From: Globodera rostochiensis
Taxonomy: Eukaryota > Nematoda > Chromadorea > Rhabditida > Heteroderidae
Direction of reading: 5' to 3'
DNA length: 64,000 nucleotides
NCBI GenBank assembly: GCA_018350325.1
Contig: JAEVLN010000024.1
Location: 713,248 to 777,247, forward strand
Position 1 is the first letter of the stretch. Every line of letters begins with the position of its first letter. Below, one piece after another: positions 30,224-40,917 of this stretch. The notes beneath the pieces were generated by a model. The model saw nothing but the letters and a program-made list of their open reading frames with translations. It searched no databases and had not been told where the DNA came from. The position numbers and the translations under genes were made by a program.

Positions 30224-31482
30224 CATTTTGCTAAAGAAATATAAATTTTGGATTTACTATTTGTTTTAAAGTTTATTTTTTGATTTATTTTTTTACATTG
30301 GTTTTATTTTATTATTTTTGTACAAGTATTTAATGTTCATACTCATTATATTTAAGCGATATTTTATTCTTTTCACATGTATACTTAGCAACCCGGGTCT
30401 TTATTACGCGGCTTTGTCCCTTAAATTTTGATTTGAATGCCTTAAACAGTCAAATTCGTGGTGTAAAACTAATTATAATGTGTTAATATTTTAATTTTTT
30501 ATATTCTTTGAAAAATTTAAGATTGCTTAGCAATATTATTAGCGCAGCCGGCAAATTTTTGAATTTAATTACCCAACAGATTTGCAAACAATTTTAGAAA
30601 TACGGTAATTTTTTGAAGCTTTTTAGGGACAAAAATACCGAGATTCGAGGTTTTTGTCTAAAAATTGTCGCGCTTGGCTTGAAAATGGCATAATGTTTTA
30701 AACCAAATTTGAATCATTAGAATTTGGTCGCAAAAAAAAACAAGAAATCAGAATTCGGGTGCATAAAAGACCAGAATTTCTGATAAATCAGAAATCAGAA
30801 CAGAACAGAGCACATCCTTGATACAAAGGTACAAAATTGCGTAAATTTTGAATGATGTCAACTTGATTTATGAGTTTATTTGATAAATTTCATATCCATG
30901 TTTTAAAATGCAGATCTAATTGCTCATTTTTGAATTGGTTATTTTTATATTTGTTTTTTCTGGTGCTTAATCATATTTGTTTTATTTTTAAAGATGCTGA
31001 TTTTCAGCAACATGATTCGTAAGTTTGCCTTATGTAATATTCTTTTTAACACTCCAATGATTAAAATTACTTCATGAGTCTAGACGCATTAACGTAAAAA
31101 TATATATTAATCTTTATTTAAAATTACAAATAAGCTTAGTTGTGAAGATAAATCATTTATAAATTTAATATAGTTTTATATAAATAAGTAAGCTGAATTG
31201 CATTTTTTGTTGAAGTACATTTATTCTTTTTTGTCTTATTTATATTAAATTGATTATCGCATGCTTCCCGGTAAGTCTTTAAATTTCCCTTTTAGTCTTT
31301 TTTGCGCTTTAAATAGTTTTATAAATTTTGCTTTATATAGCGCAACTTTTTCTTTTGTGGTTAAATTTTTTTTGTAGTAACATGTTTCATTAGAATTCAC
31401 TTAATGCCATTGTTTAATTTAAAAAAATTTTTGTGTTTAATCTCTTCTGCTTACTGGTGCATCCTATTTAAAAATTTTTTAA
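30224..31482. other. AT-rich loop sequence with two isolated donors
   Basis: No firm exon. ATGCTGATTTTCAGCAACAT leads into ATTC|GTAAGT at 31018. CGCATGCTTCCCG|GTAAGT lies near 31268. Either could end a tiny upstream exon of the gene at 31483-31788. Confidence 0.3.
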
Positions 31483-31582
31483 TTAAACAGATTTATTAAT
31501 TTTTATTTTGGTTATGTTAACAACTTTGTTAATTGGGAACCTCCATTGATTGATGCGTCGTTCGCCACTGCACTGATGCACT
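31483..31582 (+). CDS. Candidate gene in loop, exon 1
   Basis: Open after TAA and an AAACAG site. It reads LNRFINFYFGYVNNFVNWEP, then PLIDASFATALMH, ending at a consensus donor ACT|GTGAGTCC (31582/31583). A 66-base intron with a TTTGTGTTTAG acceptor joins it in phase to exon 2. Tryptophan, aspartate and proline give a natural composition. No ATG is in the exon, so an earlier exon is needed. Family unknown. Confidence 0.45.
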
Positions 31583-31648
31583 GTGAGTCCATAGGCTTTT
31601 TTTTATCATAGATTCCTTAATGTTTGGGTTTTTTTTGTTTGTGTTTAG

Positions 31649-31788
31649 GGAGCACTATTTATTTTTCCATTGTCTCTGCTCGCATCTCTTATGAGCTTAA
31701 TGTTGCGGGGATCAACCTCTCATCCATAAACGATTTTATAATCTTTATTATTCATTGTCTAATTCTTATTCAAAAACAAATTGTTTAA
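31649..31788 (+). CDS. Candidate gene in loop, exon 2
   Basis: Begins after TTTTTTGTTTGTGTTTAG. Joined to exon 1 it restores a TGG codon and reads WSTIYFSIVSARISYELNVA, GINLSSINDFIIFII, then HCLILIQKQIV and TAA at 31786-31788. The upstream frame is closed by TAG, so the reading depends on splicing, which the donor, acceptor and phase support. Product unknown. Confidence 0.47.
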
Positions 31789-31954
31789 AGATCGTTTTTT
31801 AATTATACTCTTGTCACCATAGAGATAAACAAATGTTTTTATATTATTTAAGGTTTTAATATGAATTTGTTTATACATTAGTGGCGTTGTGATAAATCTC
31901 ACGATTATATATATATTTAATCTTTTCTTTTTACTTTAATAAACTTATTATTAA

Positions 31955-32450
31955 TTAGATTTTTGTAAAACATTGCCGTAAAATAATTATTTTATTTAAT
32001 TAAAAATCCAAAGCCTACTCAAACATCAAAGACCACAACCAAGAAAAAAGCATTTATAAATTTAGCACACAGCTTGAAATATCGTTGCAAAAAAATTATT
32101 TATTATTAAACCCTCGTATTAAATTACTTGATTTAAAAAACTTATTTTAGTTGTAAGCATTTTAAAGAGATTTAGATTGATTTTACAGTATCAGACACAA
32201 AAAAATAATTACAATTAAAGTGAAATAAATCAAAACTAAAAACATTCAAAAAATTATGCATTTATAATTTTTAAAAAAATAAAAAGTTATGCATTATCCT
32301 AAATGTGTTGCTGCTCATCAAATTGAAATAAATCACGTTTCTAATAGATTTTTTTTTTGCTTATAACGCACTGAATCAAGTATATGTAAATCCAGACAAA
32401 GCTTTAAACCCAAATTAATAAATTAATTTTTTGTAAAAGCTGTAAAACTG
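31955..32450 (+). repeat. Dispersed repeat T, copy 1
   Basis: TAAAACATTGCCGTAAAATA, ACTCAAACATCAAAGACCAC, then TTATTATTAAACC..CGTATT. It recurs at about 37830-38110 and 47450-48080, all in the same orientation. Confidence 0.85.
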
Positions 32451-32465
32451 ACCGAGCAGGTGACA

Positions 32466-32519
32466 ATGTCGGGCACTCTCAGGGCGGTTCTTGATCGGGG
32501 AAATTCGACAAAGCATTAT
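32466..32519 (+). CDS. Candidate gene near right arm, exon 1
   Basis: ATG, then SGTLRAVLDRGNSTKHY, ending at TAT|GTGTGAAAC (32519/32520). The frame is open upstream to 32427 (VKAVKLTEQVT). Phase 0 at the donor fits exon 2 at 32728 without a stop. A donor at GCG|GTTCTT (32486/32487) would also be phase 0. Very regular codons. Function unknown. Confidence 0.4.
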
Positions 32520-32727
32520 GTGTGAAACTATTTAAAATATGTTGTGTTAATACACAATGTCTTCTTTTTAAATACAAAATAATTTGAAAAATATATATTA
32601 ATTAAAAAATCAATGCGAGTAATTTAAAAATCAAAGGCTAATATTTTACGAACTGAATTATAAAAAAATGATAAAGATTATTTTAACTTAATGGCGACAC
32701 GTTTTCCGTAAAAGAACCTGCGCATAG

Positions 32728-32889
32728 GTGAATTGTACCGAGACGGTGGTTGCCTTCACGAACGAGGCAAACATCGACCAAATTTTTTCGGCAATGCTGG
32801 GAGAGCCCGTTACAGAAGCTACACGCCAACAAAGGTCCAAAAGCTTAAAATTCCACGACGGTAATCAAATTTATGATCAAATACTATAA
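32728..32889 (+). CDS. Candidate gene near right arm, exon 2
   Basis: After CTGCGCATAG the frame reads VNCTETVVAFTNEANIDQIF, SAMLGEPVTEATRQQRSKSL, KFHDGNQIYDQIL and TAA. Codons are strongly purine-first with G/C-ending third positions, unlike the AT-rich surroundings. A donor-like CGACG|GTAATC at 32860 offers an alternative end. Other frames in this GC block are also open, so the reading is favoured but not certain. The right arm starts 28 bases downstream. Confidence 0.42.
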   Translation: MNCTETVVAFTNEANIDQIFSAMLGEPVTEATRQQRSKSLKFHDGNQIYDQIL

Positions 32890-34170
32890 TTACATATTCT
32901 TTAAAAAAGATGCATATACTGATTAAGCAATATTCTAATATTGGTGATTAAAAAAATCTGTGAAAATCTAGCCCAATGAAAACAAGTCAAAATAAGATAA
33001 AAACAATTTGTGTGTAAATAGAATTAAAAAGATATGAACTGATAAAAAATGATTCAGTATTATAAAGCATTTTGAAAATGGCCAAACTGGAAGAAAGCCC
33101 CCGCCAAAAAAAGGTGCACCTTATAATGACACACCCGACATGCTTTTTTTATTGATTGCAAAACTGAAATTAATTTAAAAAATAACGATATATTCAAAAA
33201 ATGTAAATTTTTAAACAGTTTTTCCTGCAAAATTAATTTTTGCTTTAATTTTCATAACATGTTTTGATTGGTTTTTGTACGACTATGAAGAATAACTAAT
33301 AATACCATTTAAATCATTACAATTTTTAAACGAAATAAGTTACAAAAAAAATTTTAAACATCAAGTAAACAGATATAATCTTTTAAAAGAAATGTTTGCT
33401 CCAAAACCAGCTTATAATAATTAAAAATAAACCATTTGGGGCATAAAATAATGGATGCACAGGTTTCCAAAGTTTATTAATACCCGAATGTTTTTTCATA
33501 ACACAAATAATTCTTAAATTATAAAAAAAAATGTGTCAGATTCAAAAAAAAACTTTTGCATCGTAATTTGTTGGGTTAAAATCTTCAAATGATAATGGAT
33601 CTATTTGATTATGTAGAATAATGAAGATGATTTATTGCTATTCAATACTAATACAAAAAATAATTGGAACATGGAAAAGACAGCGAAAAAATCACAGCAC
33701 ATCCGTAAGAACACCATTTAGAATATTAAAATAAACAAGTATTAAATGCTAAAAAGAGTATGTATAATTTATGGTGTTCGATTTTAAATTTAAGAAAAAT
33801 GCTTTAACAAATTTTAAATTACAATAAATGAACAAATCAATGATTAGCATATTTTGTTGAAACTTACAGATAAAACGAGCAGAAGAACATAAGAATATAA
33901 AGCGGATGGGACTCCCCAATGCAATGTCAAACTATGTACACTAAAAAACCTAAAAAATTAAATAAAAATAATTCCTAATCGAATTTAAAAACAATTAACC
34001 GAATGTAATTGAATCACTAAAAAAAAAGGTGAAACATTAAATGAGAAAACAATACATGAATTTGTCTCACACAACCCAAATTAATGCAAAAAAACTCAAA
34101 CAGCTGAATAATAGCTAAACAAAAAATAGACAAAAAAATTTACATAAATAATTATTGACACAATTATAAA

Positions 34171-34239
34171 ATGGCAATTGCGGACAAAATCGTGAAGGAG
34201 GCATACGAAGCACAGACAATGGGCTCGGCCCAATCATAA
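34171..34239 (+). CDS. Small frame, right-arm copy
   Basis: Identical in sequence and frame to 27549-27617 (MAIADKIVKEAYEAQTMGSA, QS, stop). Identity alone is not evidence of selection, because the surrounding arm is also close to identical. Confidence 0.3.
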   Translation: MAIADKIVKEAYEAQTMGSAQS

Positions 34240-35174
34240 AAGCCATAACAATGGCCTGAGCAGTCTAGGCGCCAAAATTCCAATGGGCCTCTAAAAAATA
34301 GTCAGTCCATGCCTTTAAACTACAATATTAATGTATTGATATAGAAAAAATTTTAATCTTTAATTTATATTAAATCCTGCTTTATTTTTTAGTATAATAA
34401 TTACAAACTCACATTTTACAAATGCATTTTGAAAGGTTTGCAATATTTAAAAACATATTTTAAACAACCAAGCATTAACAAAGAAATTAGTGAAAATTTA
34501 ACTATAAAATATACTTCAAAAATATTTATCATATAAACCCAAAAAAAATTATAATTAAGGGTATTCTAAAGAGGAACACTATGTATATAAATGGCAAATT
34601 TATGTCAATTGAATAAATAAACATATGTTATTATATTTGATAAAATCTCTATTAAAGAAAAAAATTAATATGTTAAAACCGTAAATACTTGACCTAGGAT
34701 TTTTTCAAAAATTTGTTAAAAAATGCAAAAATTTTAATGGATCGGCCCAATCAGAAAACCCATAGCAATTGCGGAAAAATATCAGCCCGTGGCTTTAAAA
34801 CTAACAATATTAATGTAATACAAAATAATTTTAATCTTTAATTTATATTAATATAACAAACATGTAAGATGAATTATTTTTGTATTTAAACAAAAATAAA
34901 TTTCGGAATATCATTACATAAAAATAGACGAATGAAGAAATACAAACATTTGGGCCAACAATTTAAAGTAAACACCTAAACTAAGCAAACCATAAAGTTG
35001 TTAAATTTGTTAAGGAGATATATTCTATTGTTAAATTTGTAAAGGCGATATATTTTAATGTAAAAACTCAAATGTAAACGTCAATGAATATGACTACAAA
35101 CTTTAAAACTTTATATTAACAAAAATTCAATAGCATTTTGTTATACTAATCAACTTTACATTATTTAAAATGAA

Positions 35175-35374
35175 ATGCAACAAAATTTTAAACTATTAAA
35201 ATTTAGTAAGAAAAGTTTAAAGAAATGTTTGCGCGTTGAGAACCCGCGGCTTCAAAGTTTTGCGGCGAGGGGGCGATGAAACGCCGATTTTCTACGGCCC
35301 GACGACTCCGAGAGAGCGTTCACCGAACTAATGCGTCTTTTGAAATATTTCAGGCGATTGATATTTTTATTTAA
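35175..35374 (+). pseudogene. Arginine-rich protein, frameshifted right-arm copy
   Basis: Starts like the left-arm gene (MQQNFKLLKFSKKSLKKCLR), but one base is missing in the CTTCAAAG run, so this frame stops at 35277-35279. The downstream part is still open from an ATG at 35276 (MKRRFSTARRLRESVHRTNA, SFEIFQAIDIFI) to TAA at 35372-35374. Either this copy is broken, or the real product begins at MKRRF in both arms. Confidence 0.42.
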
Positions 35375-35501
35375 GCGCTATTAGTGCATTTGAATTAATG
35401 CAAATTAAAATGAACTAATGTTTTTCACATTATCTAAGCATACTCATGTCGTATCATCCAACTAATCTAAAAACTGTTACAAGAAGTGGAAGGGGTTAAA
35501 A

Positions 35502-35938
35502 CAGGGGTCGCATCGAAAATTTTCAAAAATAAGGAGATCAAGGGCAAAAAAAAAAAAGATTTTGTGGTCCGAAATAAGGACATTTTACAAAATGTTTATT
35601 TTTGGTTCGCTTCGAAATTTTCTCATTTTGAATATTGGGTCAAAATATTATGAAAATCTTCACAAAATTTAAATAATAAGGACAAATCTTAGAAATAAGG
35701 GCGTTTTTAATTTATAAGATTGGCACCCTTCAAATAAGGACAAATCTTACAAATAAGGGCATTTTTAATTTATAAGATTGGTACACTTCAAATAAGGAAA
35801 ATCTTACAAATAAGGACATTTTTTATAAGGTTGGCACCCTACAAATAAGGACAAATCTTACAAATAAGGGTATATTTAATTTATAAGATTGGCACCCTTA
35901 AGGACAAATCTTACAAATAAGGACAGATGCGACCCCTG
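35502..35938. mobile_element. hAT-type MITE, family III (right arm)
   Basis: Ends CAGGGGTCGCATC and GATGCGACCCCTG, with flanks GGTTAAAA and GGTTAAAG (7 of 8 matching). The interior is a tandem satellite of about 50-58 bases (AATAAGGACAAATCTTACAA, TTTATAAGATTGGCACCC) at 35680-35935. Another, truncated, copy is at 42556-42770. Confidence 0.8.
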
Positions 35939-35954
35939 GGTTAAAGTAGCAAAG

Positions 35955-37199
35955 TTGAATGATTAAATAAATAATTTGCCAAAAAAAGTATTTTTTTTGA
36001 AATTTTTTTAGAACAAAAAAACAGGAATTATAAAGAAAAGCAAAATAAGCGCCAATATCCTTTATTGTGATATACAGTTAATTATTGTTTTTTGACTTAA
36101 CGATTATGCAAGGGTATATTTAACCAAGTTGCTAAATTAGTCCCTTTTGTAATATTTAGAAAATAATGTTTTTGGCCCACGAAAAACGCCGCATTTCGGC
36201 AAAAAAAAACTTATGGTAATTGACGCAGTAGCATTAAAACTCCGCCACTAATAAAGTAGATATATGGTTACTAACTTTTAAATATTTATTCAACTAAAAA
36301 CAATTTGACAAAAGCAAGTAAATAATTATTGTATTTGTATTCAAATTTGAACCATTAATATTACAAGAATACAAAATCTTGTTAGACGATATTATGGTAA
36401 TTGATTAACTATTACCGCCTCCCCCCTCCCCGCTTAATTAAATGTTTTATTCCGCGCAATAATTGCTTAAAATGTAAAGACTGCAAGTTTGATTAAATTG
36501 TTTTTGTAATAATGCTTCTTAATTAGTTCGTTTCCAGTAATTACACTGAATGTGATTATGCAATATTAAATTTGTAAAATATTATTTACAATCTGAATTA
36601 TTTGGATAAAATCTGGCAAGAAATTGCGTTTGCAATTAATAAACAAATAAGTCTTAAATTGGCCGAATTCAGAATAGAAATAGAGTGTTAAAAATTAGAG
36701 TCTTACATATGAAAGAAATGAAAATTTGTTTATGACAAAAAATAAAACATACACAACCAAAAAATACAATAAAAGTTAAAATAAATATATGTTAGTGAAA
36801 AAAATTTATTACGATCTTTTACGAATCATTAAAATACGATATTATTGAAATGATTTGAAAACCCCTATCTAAATTTCATTCATTGTATTATAACTAATGT
36901 GATAATTGTAAAAATTTAATAAATTAGTGGAAATTACGTTGTAAATGCTATTATTAAAAATCTGTTTATAATCCTAGCTTTTATCAAAATATAATTATCC
37001 ATTTTTGCTATTCTTTAAAAACTAAAGAGCATTCTAACAGTTCTGCTGGTCATCATGAATTATTTTTAAATCTTTCAGCTCGTAGAAACATTGAAAGCAC
37101 AGCACAATGTTTCCGTGAAGGCTTTAATTCATTCATATAAATCAAAAAACTTATAAACTTCTACATATTAAATAAAAAACATTAAAAATTTTAAATAAA
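35955..37199. other. AT-rich part of unit A
   Basis: No gene recognised. It is conserved with 43050-43376 and 45242-45830 of unit B. Confidence 0.45.
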
Positions 37200-37376
37200 A
37201 TGAACTTAATTGTCTACGACAGTTGCTGGTTACGACGCGACAAGATTTGACAAAGTTTTTGTTAAAACAACCTATTATAAAATGATTTAAAATTAATCCA
37301 AAAAAAGAAGCAAAAAGATATTTATGACACGATGACCTGCTTTATTAGAATAAATTATTAAACATATTTAGAAAGA

Positions 37377-37598
37377 TCACAGATGTTTTACTAATTGTTG
37401 ATTGGAAATAAAAAGCCGGTGCTTAAATAAATATAGTCTTAGCTTGATTTTAAATAAATAATCAAAATTAAATAGGCACGTTAAAATAACATTAAATAAC
37501 GATACAAGCGTGTGCATGAGCATATTTCGTGCACAGTTCATGTGCAAAACCTGGTAAATCTGATATATCGCACAAAAAAGATGAGCGAAATAACCCAT
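37377..37598 (-). CDS. Open frame with ATG, unit A
   Basis: 73 codons on the minus strand: MGYFAHLFCAIYQIYQVLHM, NCARNMLMHTLVSLF, then FKIKLRLYLFKHRLFISNQQ and LVKHL. Mixed hydrophobic and basic. In unit B only the last third is conserved, and it ends early (frame kept through LYLFKHRL). The plus strand is also open over the first third (MSIFRAQFMCKT plus donor GTAAAT). A possible membrane protein. Confidence 0.3.
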   Translation of the reverse strand: MGYFAHLFCAIYQIYQVLHMNCARNMLMHTLVSLFNVILTCLFNFDYLFKIKLRLYLFKHRLFISNQQLVKHL

Positions 37599-37732
37599 AA
37601 ATAATGTAAAATAAAGAAATAATTTACTGAATATGTAAATAAAAAAAAGAATTTGAATAGTTTACAAATAATTGTAAAAGGAAATAATTTAATGGAAAAG
37701 AATGATAATCGCAAACATTTTGTTGGGCGCGC

Positions 37733-37810
37733 ATGACAACCGATGGGCTCTATGTGTTCGTTGGCAGCATCCGCATCGTCAAAAAAAGCCGTTCATTTGT
37801 CCCTGTTTAG
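37733..37810 (+). CDS. Small frame with ATG, unit A
   Basis: 25 codons: MTTDGLYVFVGSIRIVKKSR then SFVPV and TAG, in a GC-richer islet with very regular codons. Unit B keeps SIRIVKKSR with one synonymous change and then a one-base deletion (around 47385). No family known. Confidence 0.33.
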   Translation: MTTDGLYVFVGSIRIVKKSRSFVPV

Positions 37811-38184
37811 GACACATAAATTGAAACTTTATATTTTGTAAAACATTGCCGTAAAATAATTATTTTATTAATAACTAAAAACCCGAAGGCTACTCAAACA
37901 TCAAAGAACCACAAGCAAGAAAAAAGCATTCCCCAATTTTGCTCTCATGATCGGAATGACCCCTGGTTGCTCTCATCTCGAAACTTGTGACATTAAAACA
38001 AATATTTTTCAAAGATATCATACCGTTAAGTTAAAAATATAAATTTAAAGACTATCACCCACTTTGAAATATAGTTGCAAAAAAATTTATTTATTATTAA
38101 ACCCTCGTATCATCAAATAGAAATATATCACGTTTCTAATCGATTCATTTTTTTTTTTGCTTAGCGCTATAAAAGAAATGAACA

Positions 38185-38262
38185 ATGGGTGGAGGGGAGT
38201 TTAGCTCCGCAGAACTTGATGAGCAATCACATTGGACAAGATCATGCTCATCTGTACACTAA
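38185..38262 (+). CDS. Small frame with ATG, unit A
   Basis: 25 codons: MGGGEFSSAELDEQSHWTRS then CSSVH and TAA. Two relatives (38389 and 48370) keep the ELDE core but stop at the tryptophan codon. It overlaps the first unit of a tandem repeat (38215-38540). Confidence 0.3.
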   Translation: MGGGEFSSAELDEQSHWTRSCSSVH

Positions 38263-38540
38263 AAAAAAAAGCTACAACAGATAAAGCCCAAACAAAATGT
38301 TAAGGTTTTTTAATTAAAAAGCAAGCATTTGTATGTATTTGTAAATGCAATAGTTTTTCAAAAGTCAAACAAAAAAATATTTTAAAACTTGATGAGCGAG
38401 CACATTGAAGTTGTGCTCATCTGTACATTAGAATAAAAAAGTCCAAACAAAATTTTTACATTTTTTAATTAAAAATCACATTTGTATGTATTTGTAAATG
38501 CAATTAATTTTTCAAAAGTCAAACAAAAAAATATTTTAAT
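38215..38540 (+). repeat. Tandem duplication inside unit A, about 2 x 175 bases
   Basis: CTTGATGAGC..CACATTG, GCTCATCTGTACA, TTTTTCAAAAGTCAAACAAA occur twice here and once in unit B (48365-48545). Confidence 0.85.
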
Positions 38541-38605
38541 ATATTAATTCACTTAACCTATTCAAAATTTTAAATAATTGCTAAAAAAATAAAAAATACA
38601 ATTAA

Positions 38606-38704
38606 ATTGAATTGACGATTCGACCAAAAAGCAAAAGTTTGAATAAATTCATTCTAGGTAACAGCAACGACGAGATTGTGCGGAAAAAACAAAGTTATAA
38701 TTAA
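38606..38704 (+). CDS. Exon-like frame, conserved between A and B
   Basis: 32 codons without ATG: IELTIRPKSKSLNKFILGNS then NDEIVRKKQSYN and TAA. In unit B the first half (48607 on) keeps the frame with T-to-M and F-to-L changes, and the second half (NSNDEIVRKKQS, 48991 on) is intact. The two halves are separated there by a 330-base insertion, which suggests two exons or modules. An acceptor-like CATTCTAG precedes GTAACAGC in A. Confidence 0.33.
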   Translation: MELTIRPKSKSLNKFILGNSNDEIVRKKQSYN

Positions 38705-38897
38705 AAATAAATTTAAAAATAAAATATAAATGGGCTTAAATGAAACCTAAAGATATGCAAAAATAATTTGTAGACAAAATTAAATATAAATTATTTTAAT
38801 TTAAGCATAAAATTAACTTTGGAAATTTCAATTTAAGTGAAATTGACAGTTAACATTTAGAAATATAAACAATTTATTCATTAATAAAATCAAAAAT

Positions 38898-38963
38898 CTA
38901 AAAAAAACCATTTGTATTCGTCCGCGAGTAAGACTAACGCTCATCAAGAATGACGGAGGATAA
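38898..38963 (+). CDS. Short frame conserved between A and B
   Basis: Reads CIRPRVRLTLIKNDGG then TAA. In B (49347-49412) the frame is kept as IRPRVRLSLIKYDGR and extends four more codons. The five substitutions comprise two synonymous and three replacement changes with no indel. Weak evidence of coding. Confidence 0.28.
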   Translation, partial: LKKTICIRPRVRLTLIKNDGG

Positions 38964-39052
38964 AGAAATTTGAATGTTCAATAGCTATAAAAAATCGTAA
39001 AAAAAAATAATTAAAAATTTAGTCACATATTTGTCAATCAAGCAAGAACTAA

Positions 39053-39172
39053 ATACATAAAGAAAAGAAAAAAATACCCAAAAATCCAACGCCATTTGAC
39101 TCGAGTGGGCGGGATGTGCGTGTTCATTCTATCCCAAATGATGAAACAGGGCGGGCCAAAATGGTTACCTAA
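39053..39172 (+). CDS. Exon-like frame, unit A only
   Basis: 39 codons: IHKEKKKIPKNPTPFDSSGR, DVRVHSIPNDETGRAKMVT and TAA. Excellent codon regularity and natural hydrophilic composition. Followed at once by repeated CATCTCGCCA / ATTTCGACA words (39174-39235). It is absent from the collinear place in unit B. Could be a terminal exon; family unknown. Confidence 0.38.
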   Translation: MHKEKKKIPKNPTPFDSSGRDVRVHSIPNDETGRAKMVT

Positions 39173-39850
39173 CCATCTCGCCAATGATCATCTCGCCACG
39201 TTCATTTCGACAAAATTATTTCGACAATATCATTTCGATAATGGTTATTTATAACTAGTTATGTACACTAAAAACCAATTAAAAAATACATACATATTTA
39301 ATAAATTTTGGATAGCTTTATAAAAAATATAGAAAAATAAAATGAGCAAATTTCTTAAAAGTCGAAAAAATAAATTAAATTGTGAGACGATGAAATTACG
39401 CTAAATTATCGAAGCAGTAATAATTGGCAAATCGCATAAAAAAATCCTATTCCAAAGTAGAATAATAAAAGGAAAAATCTTAATGCGCCGTAATATGTGT
39501 TTTTTTTATTTTTTAATCAGTTTTTTCAAAATGTGACAGAAATGAGCAAATAACAATTATATTGACAAATTCGGGTCTTTAAATGCTTGAATAAGGAGCA
39601 GGCAATCAATATAAAATTATATTAATTAAAAAATGAAACTTTAATATATTCAAATTAAATAATTAAAATAATAAATGCAATAATTATATAATAATTTTTA
39701 TCAAATTTGAAATATAAGGTATAAATAGCAATTTATTATTAATTACTTAATTACAAAGTGGCAGATTTAGTTTTAATCGCCAAAACAGTTAAAAATTAAC
39801 TCAAGTGCAATACGCCGACAGGAGCAACGATGAAATGTAGCGTACTTGTT

Positions 39851-40057
39851 TTAAATAACTACAATCTGTAAAAATGTAATAAAATCACTTTTTAATGAAT
39901 AAAGTATGATGGGATTTCCATATAGCTTTGATGTATCGCTTAAACAAAAATATAAATTTATTTCTTCATATGCAAAATTTCCACGATTTACATTTTGAAA
40001 AAAATGATGACAATGCATTAGCACCAAAAGCCTACGATACACAACGACCTTTCGCAT
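39851..40057 (-). CDS. Open frame with ATG, unit A
   Basis: 68 codons on the minus strand from ATG at 40057: MRKVVVYRRLLVLMHCHHFF, QNVNRGNFAYEEINLYFCLS, DTSKLYGNPIILYSLKSDFI and on to TAA. Natural mixed composition. Unit B diverges and stops after about 20 residues. In B the opposite strand is open instead (50392-50496), so the strand assignment is not certain. Confidence 0.35.
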   Translation of the reverse strand: MRKVVVYRRLLVLMHCHHFFQNVNRGNFAYEEINLYFCLSDTSKLYGNPIILYSLKSDFITFLQIVVI

Positions 40058-40331
40058 AATTGGTGTGTTCACACGCAATCAGACGCTTGGTTTTCTTGGT
40101 CATTACATCCAGTTCCTTTGTTTGTGGTAAAATAATTTTTTTGAGGATAGATAAAAACTAAAAATAATTATTTCAAATTTAAAATGTTTAGAATTATTGT
40201 CATCTTTGATAAGTAATTTATATAAGTACCCGAAACTAAATTATTTGATTAAAACAAAATTCTCTTAATATCTCAGAAACCAATAATTAAAACTCAAGCA
40301 CTTCTAAATTTAAACAGAATTTGATTTGGAT

Positions 40332-40439
40332 ATGATGAACAGCCAGGAAATGCCTGTGCAAAAAAGATACAAAAGTGCGTCTGATTTTTTTTTTGGAACG
40401 TTGAAAGTGGCTCAACAAAACTTTAATATATTAAATTAA
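40332..40439 (+). CDS. MNSQEMPVQKR exon, copy A1
   Basis: 35 codons after an AAATTTAAACAG acceptor-like site. MMNSQEMPVQKRYKSASDFF, then FGTLKVAQQNFNILN and TAA. Compared with copy A2 (40795-40917) it lacks two codons after KR and has two extra phenylalanine codons; both indels are six bases, so the frame is preserved. The alternative frame (PGNACAKK) is not kept. This is among the better evidence for coding in the window. Function unknown. Confidence 0.45.
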   Translation: MMNSQEMPVQKRYKSASDFFFGTLKVAQQNFNILN

Positions 40440-40794
40440 ATCATTTGGGTTGAATTCATAAAATTTAAATATTATAATTCCAAAGCTTGATAGATATATA
40501 AATTAAACACAAAAATTTAACCAAAATATTCAACTTAAAAAAAAATAAATTGTTGAATAAAAGATTAAATAATTAATGCAAATAATTATATAAAAATATA
40601 AAGATTTTTTATCAAATTTGAAATATAAGGTAAATTTATTATTAATATAACAAAGTCGCAGATTTAGTTTAAACGCCAAACCGGTTAAAAATTAAAATTA
40701 TGTTTTTATTTGGGAAAAATTGATCATAAAATAATGCAAAAGAAAATCATGGAGCATCGTTAAATTTATGAAGGGATTTCCTAAATAAGCTTTG

Positions 40795-40917
40795 ATGATG
40801 ATGAACAGCCAGGAAATGCCTGTGCAAAAAAGAGACAAGCTAAAAAGTACGTGTGATTTTGGAACGTTGAAAGTGGTTCAACAAAAGATTAATTATGGGT
40901 CACTTCGTAAAATCTAA
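40795..40917 (+). CDS. MNSQEMPVQKR exon, copy A2
   Basis: 40 codons from ATG: MMMNSQEMPVQKRDKLKSTC, DFGTLKVVQQKINYGS, LRKI and TAA. Paralog of 40332-40439 in the same unit, differing by in-frame indels. The unit B copy (50694-50790) has an extra T in the T run after CD and is frameshifted. Polar, lysine-rich, no known domain. Confidence 0.45.
   Translation: MMMNSQEMPVQKRDKLKSTCDFGTLKVVQQKINYGSLRKI

Larger units (their letters stand above)
32917..35954 (-). repeat. Giant inverted repeat, right arm
   Basis: Inverse of 26189-28840. It is about 390 bases longer, mainly because its family III element keeps more satellite units. Confidence 0.93.

Noticed and set aside
26189..35954. Polinton/Maverick with long terminal inverted repeats
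   Set aside because: No DNA polymerase B, integrase, protease or packaging ATPase frame in arms or loop.
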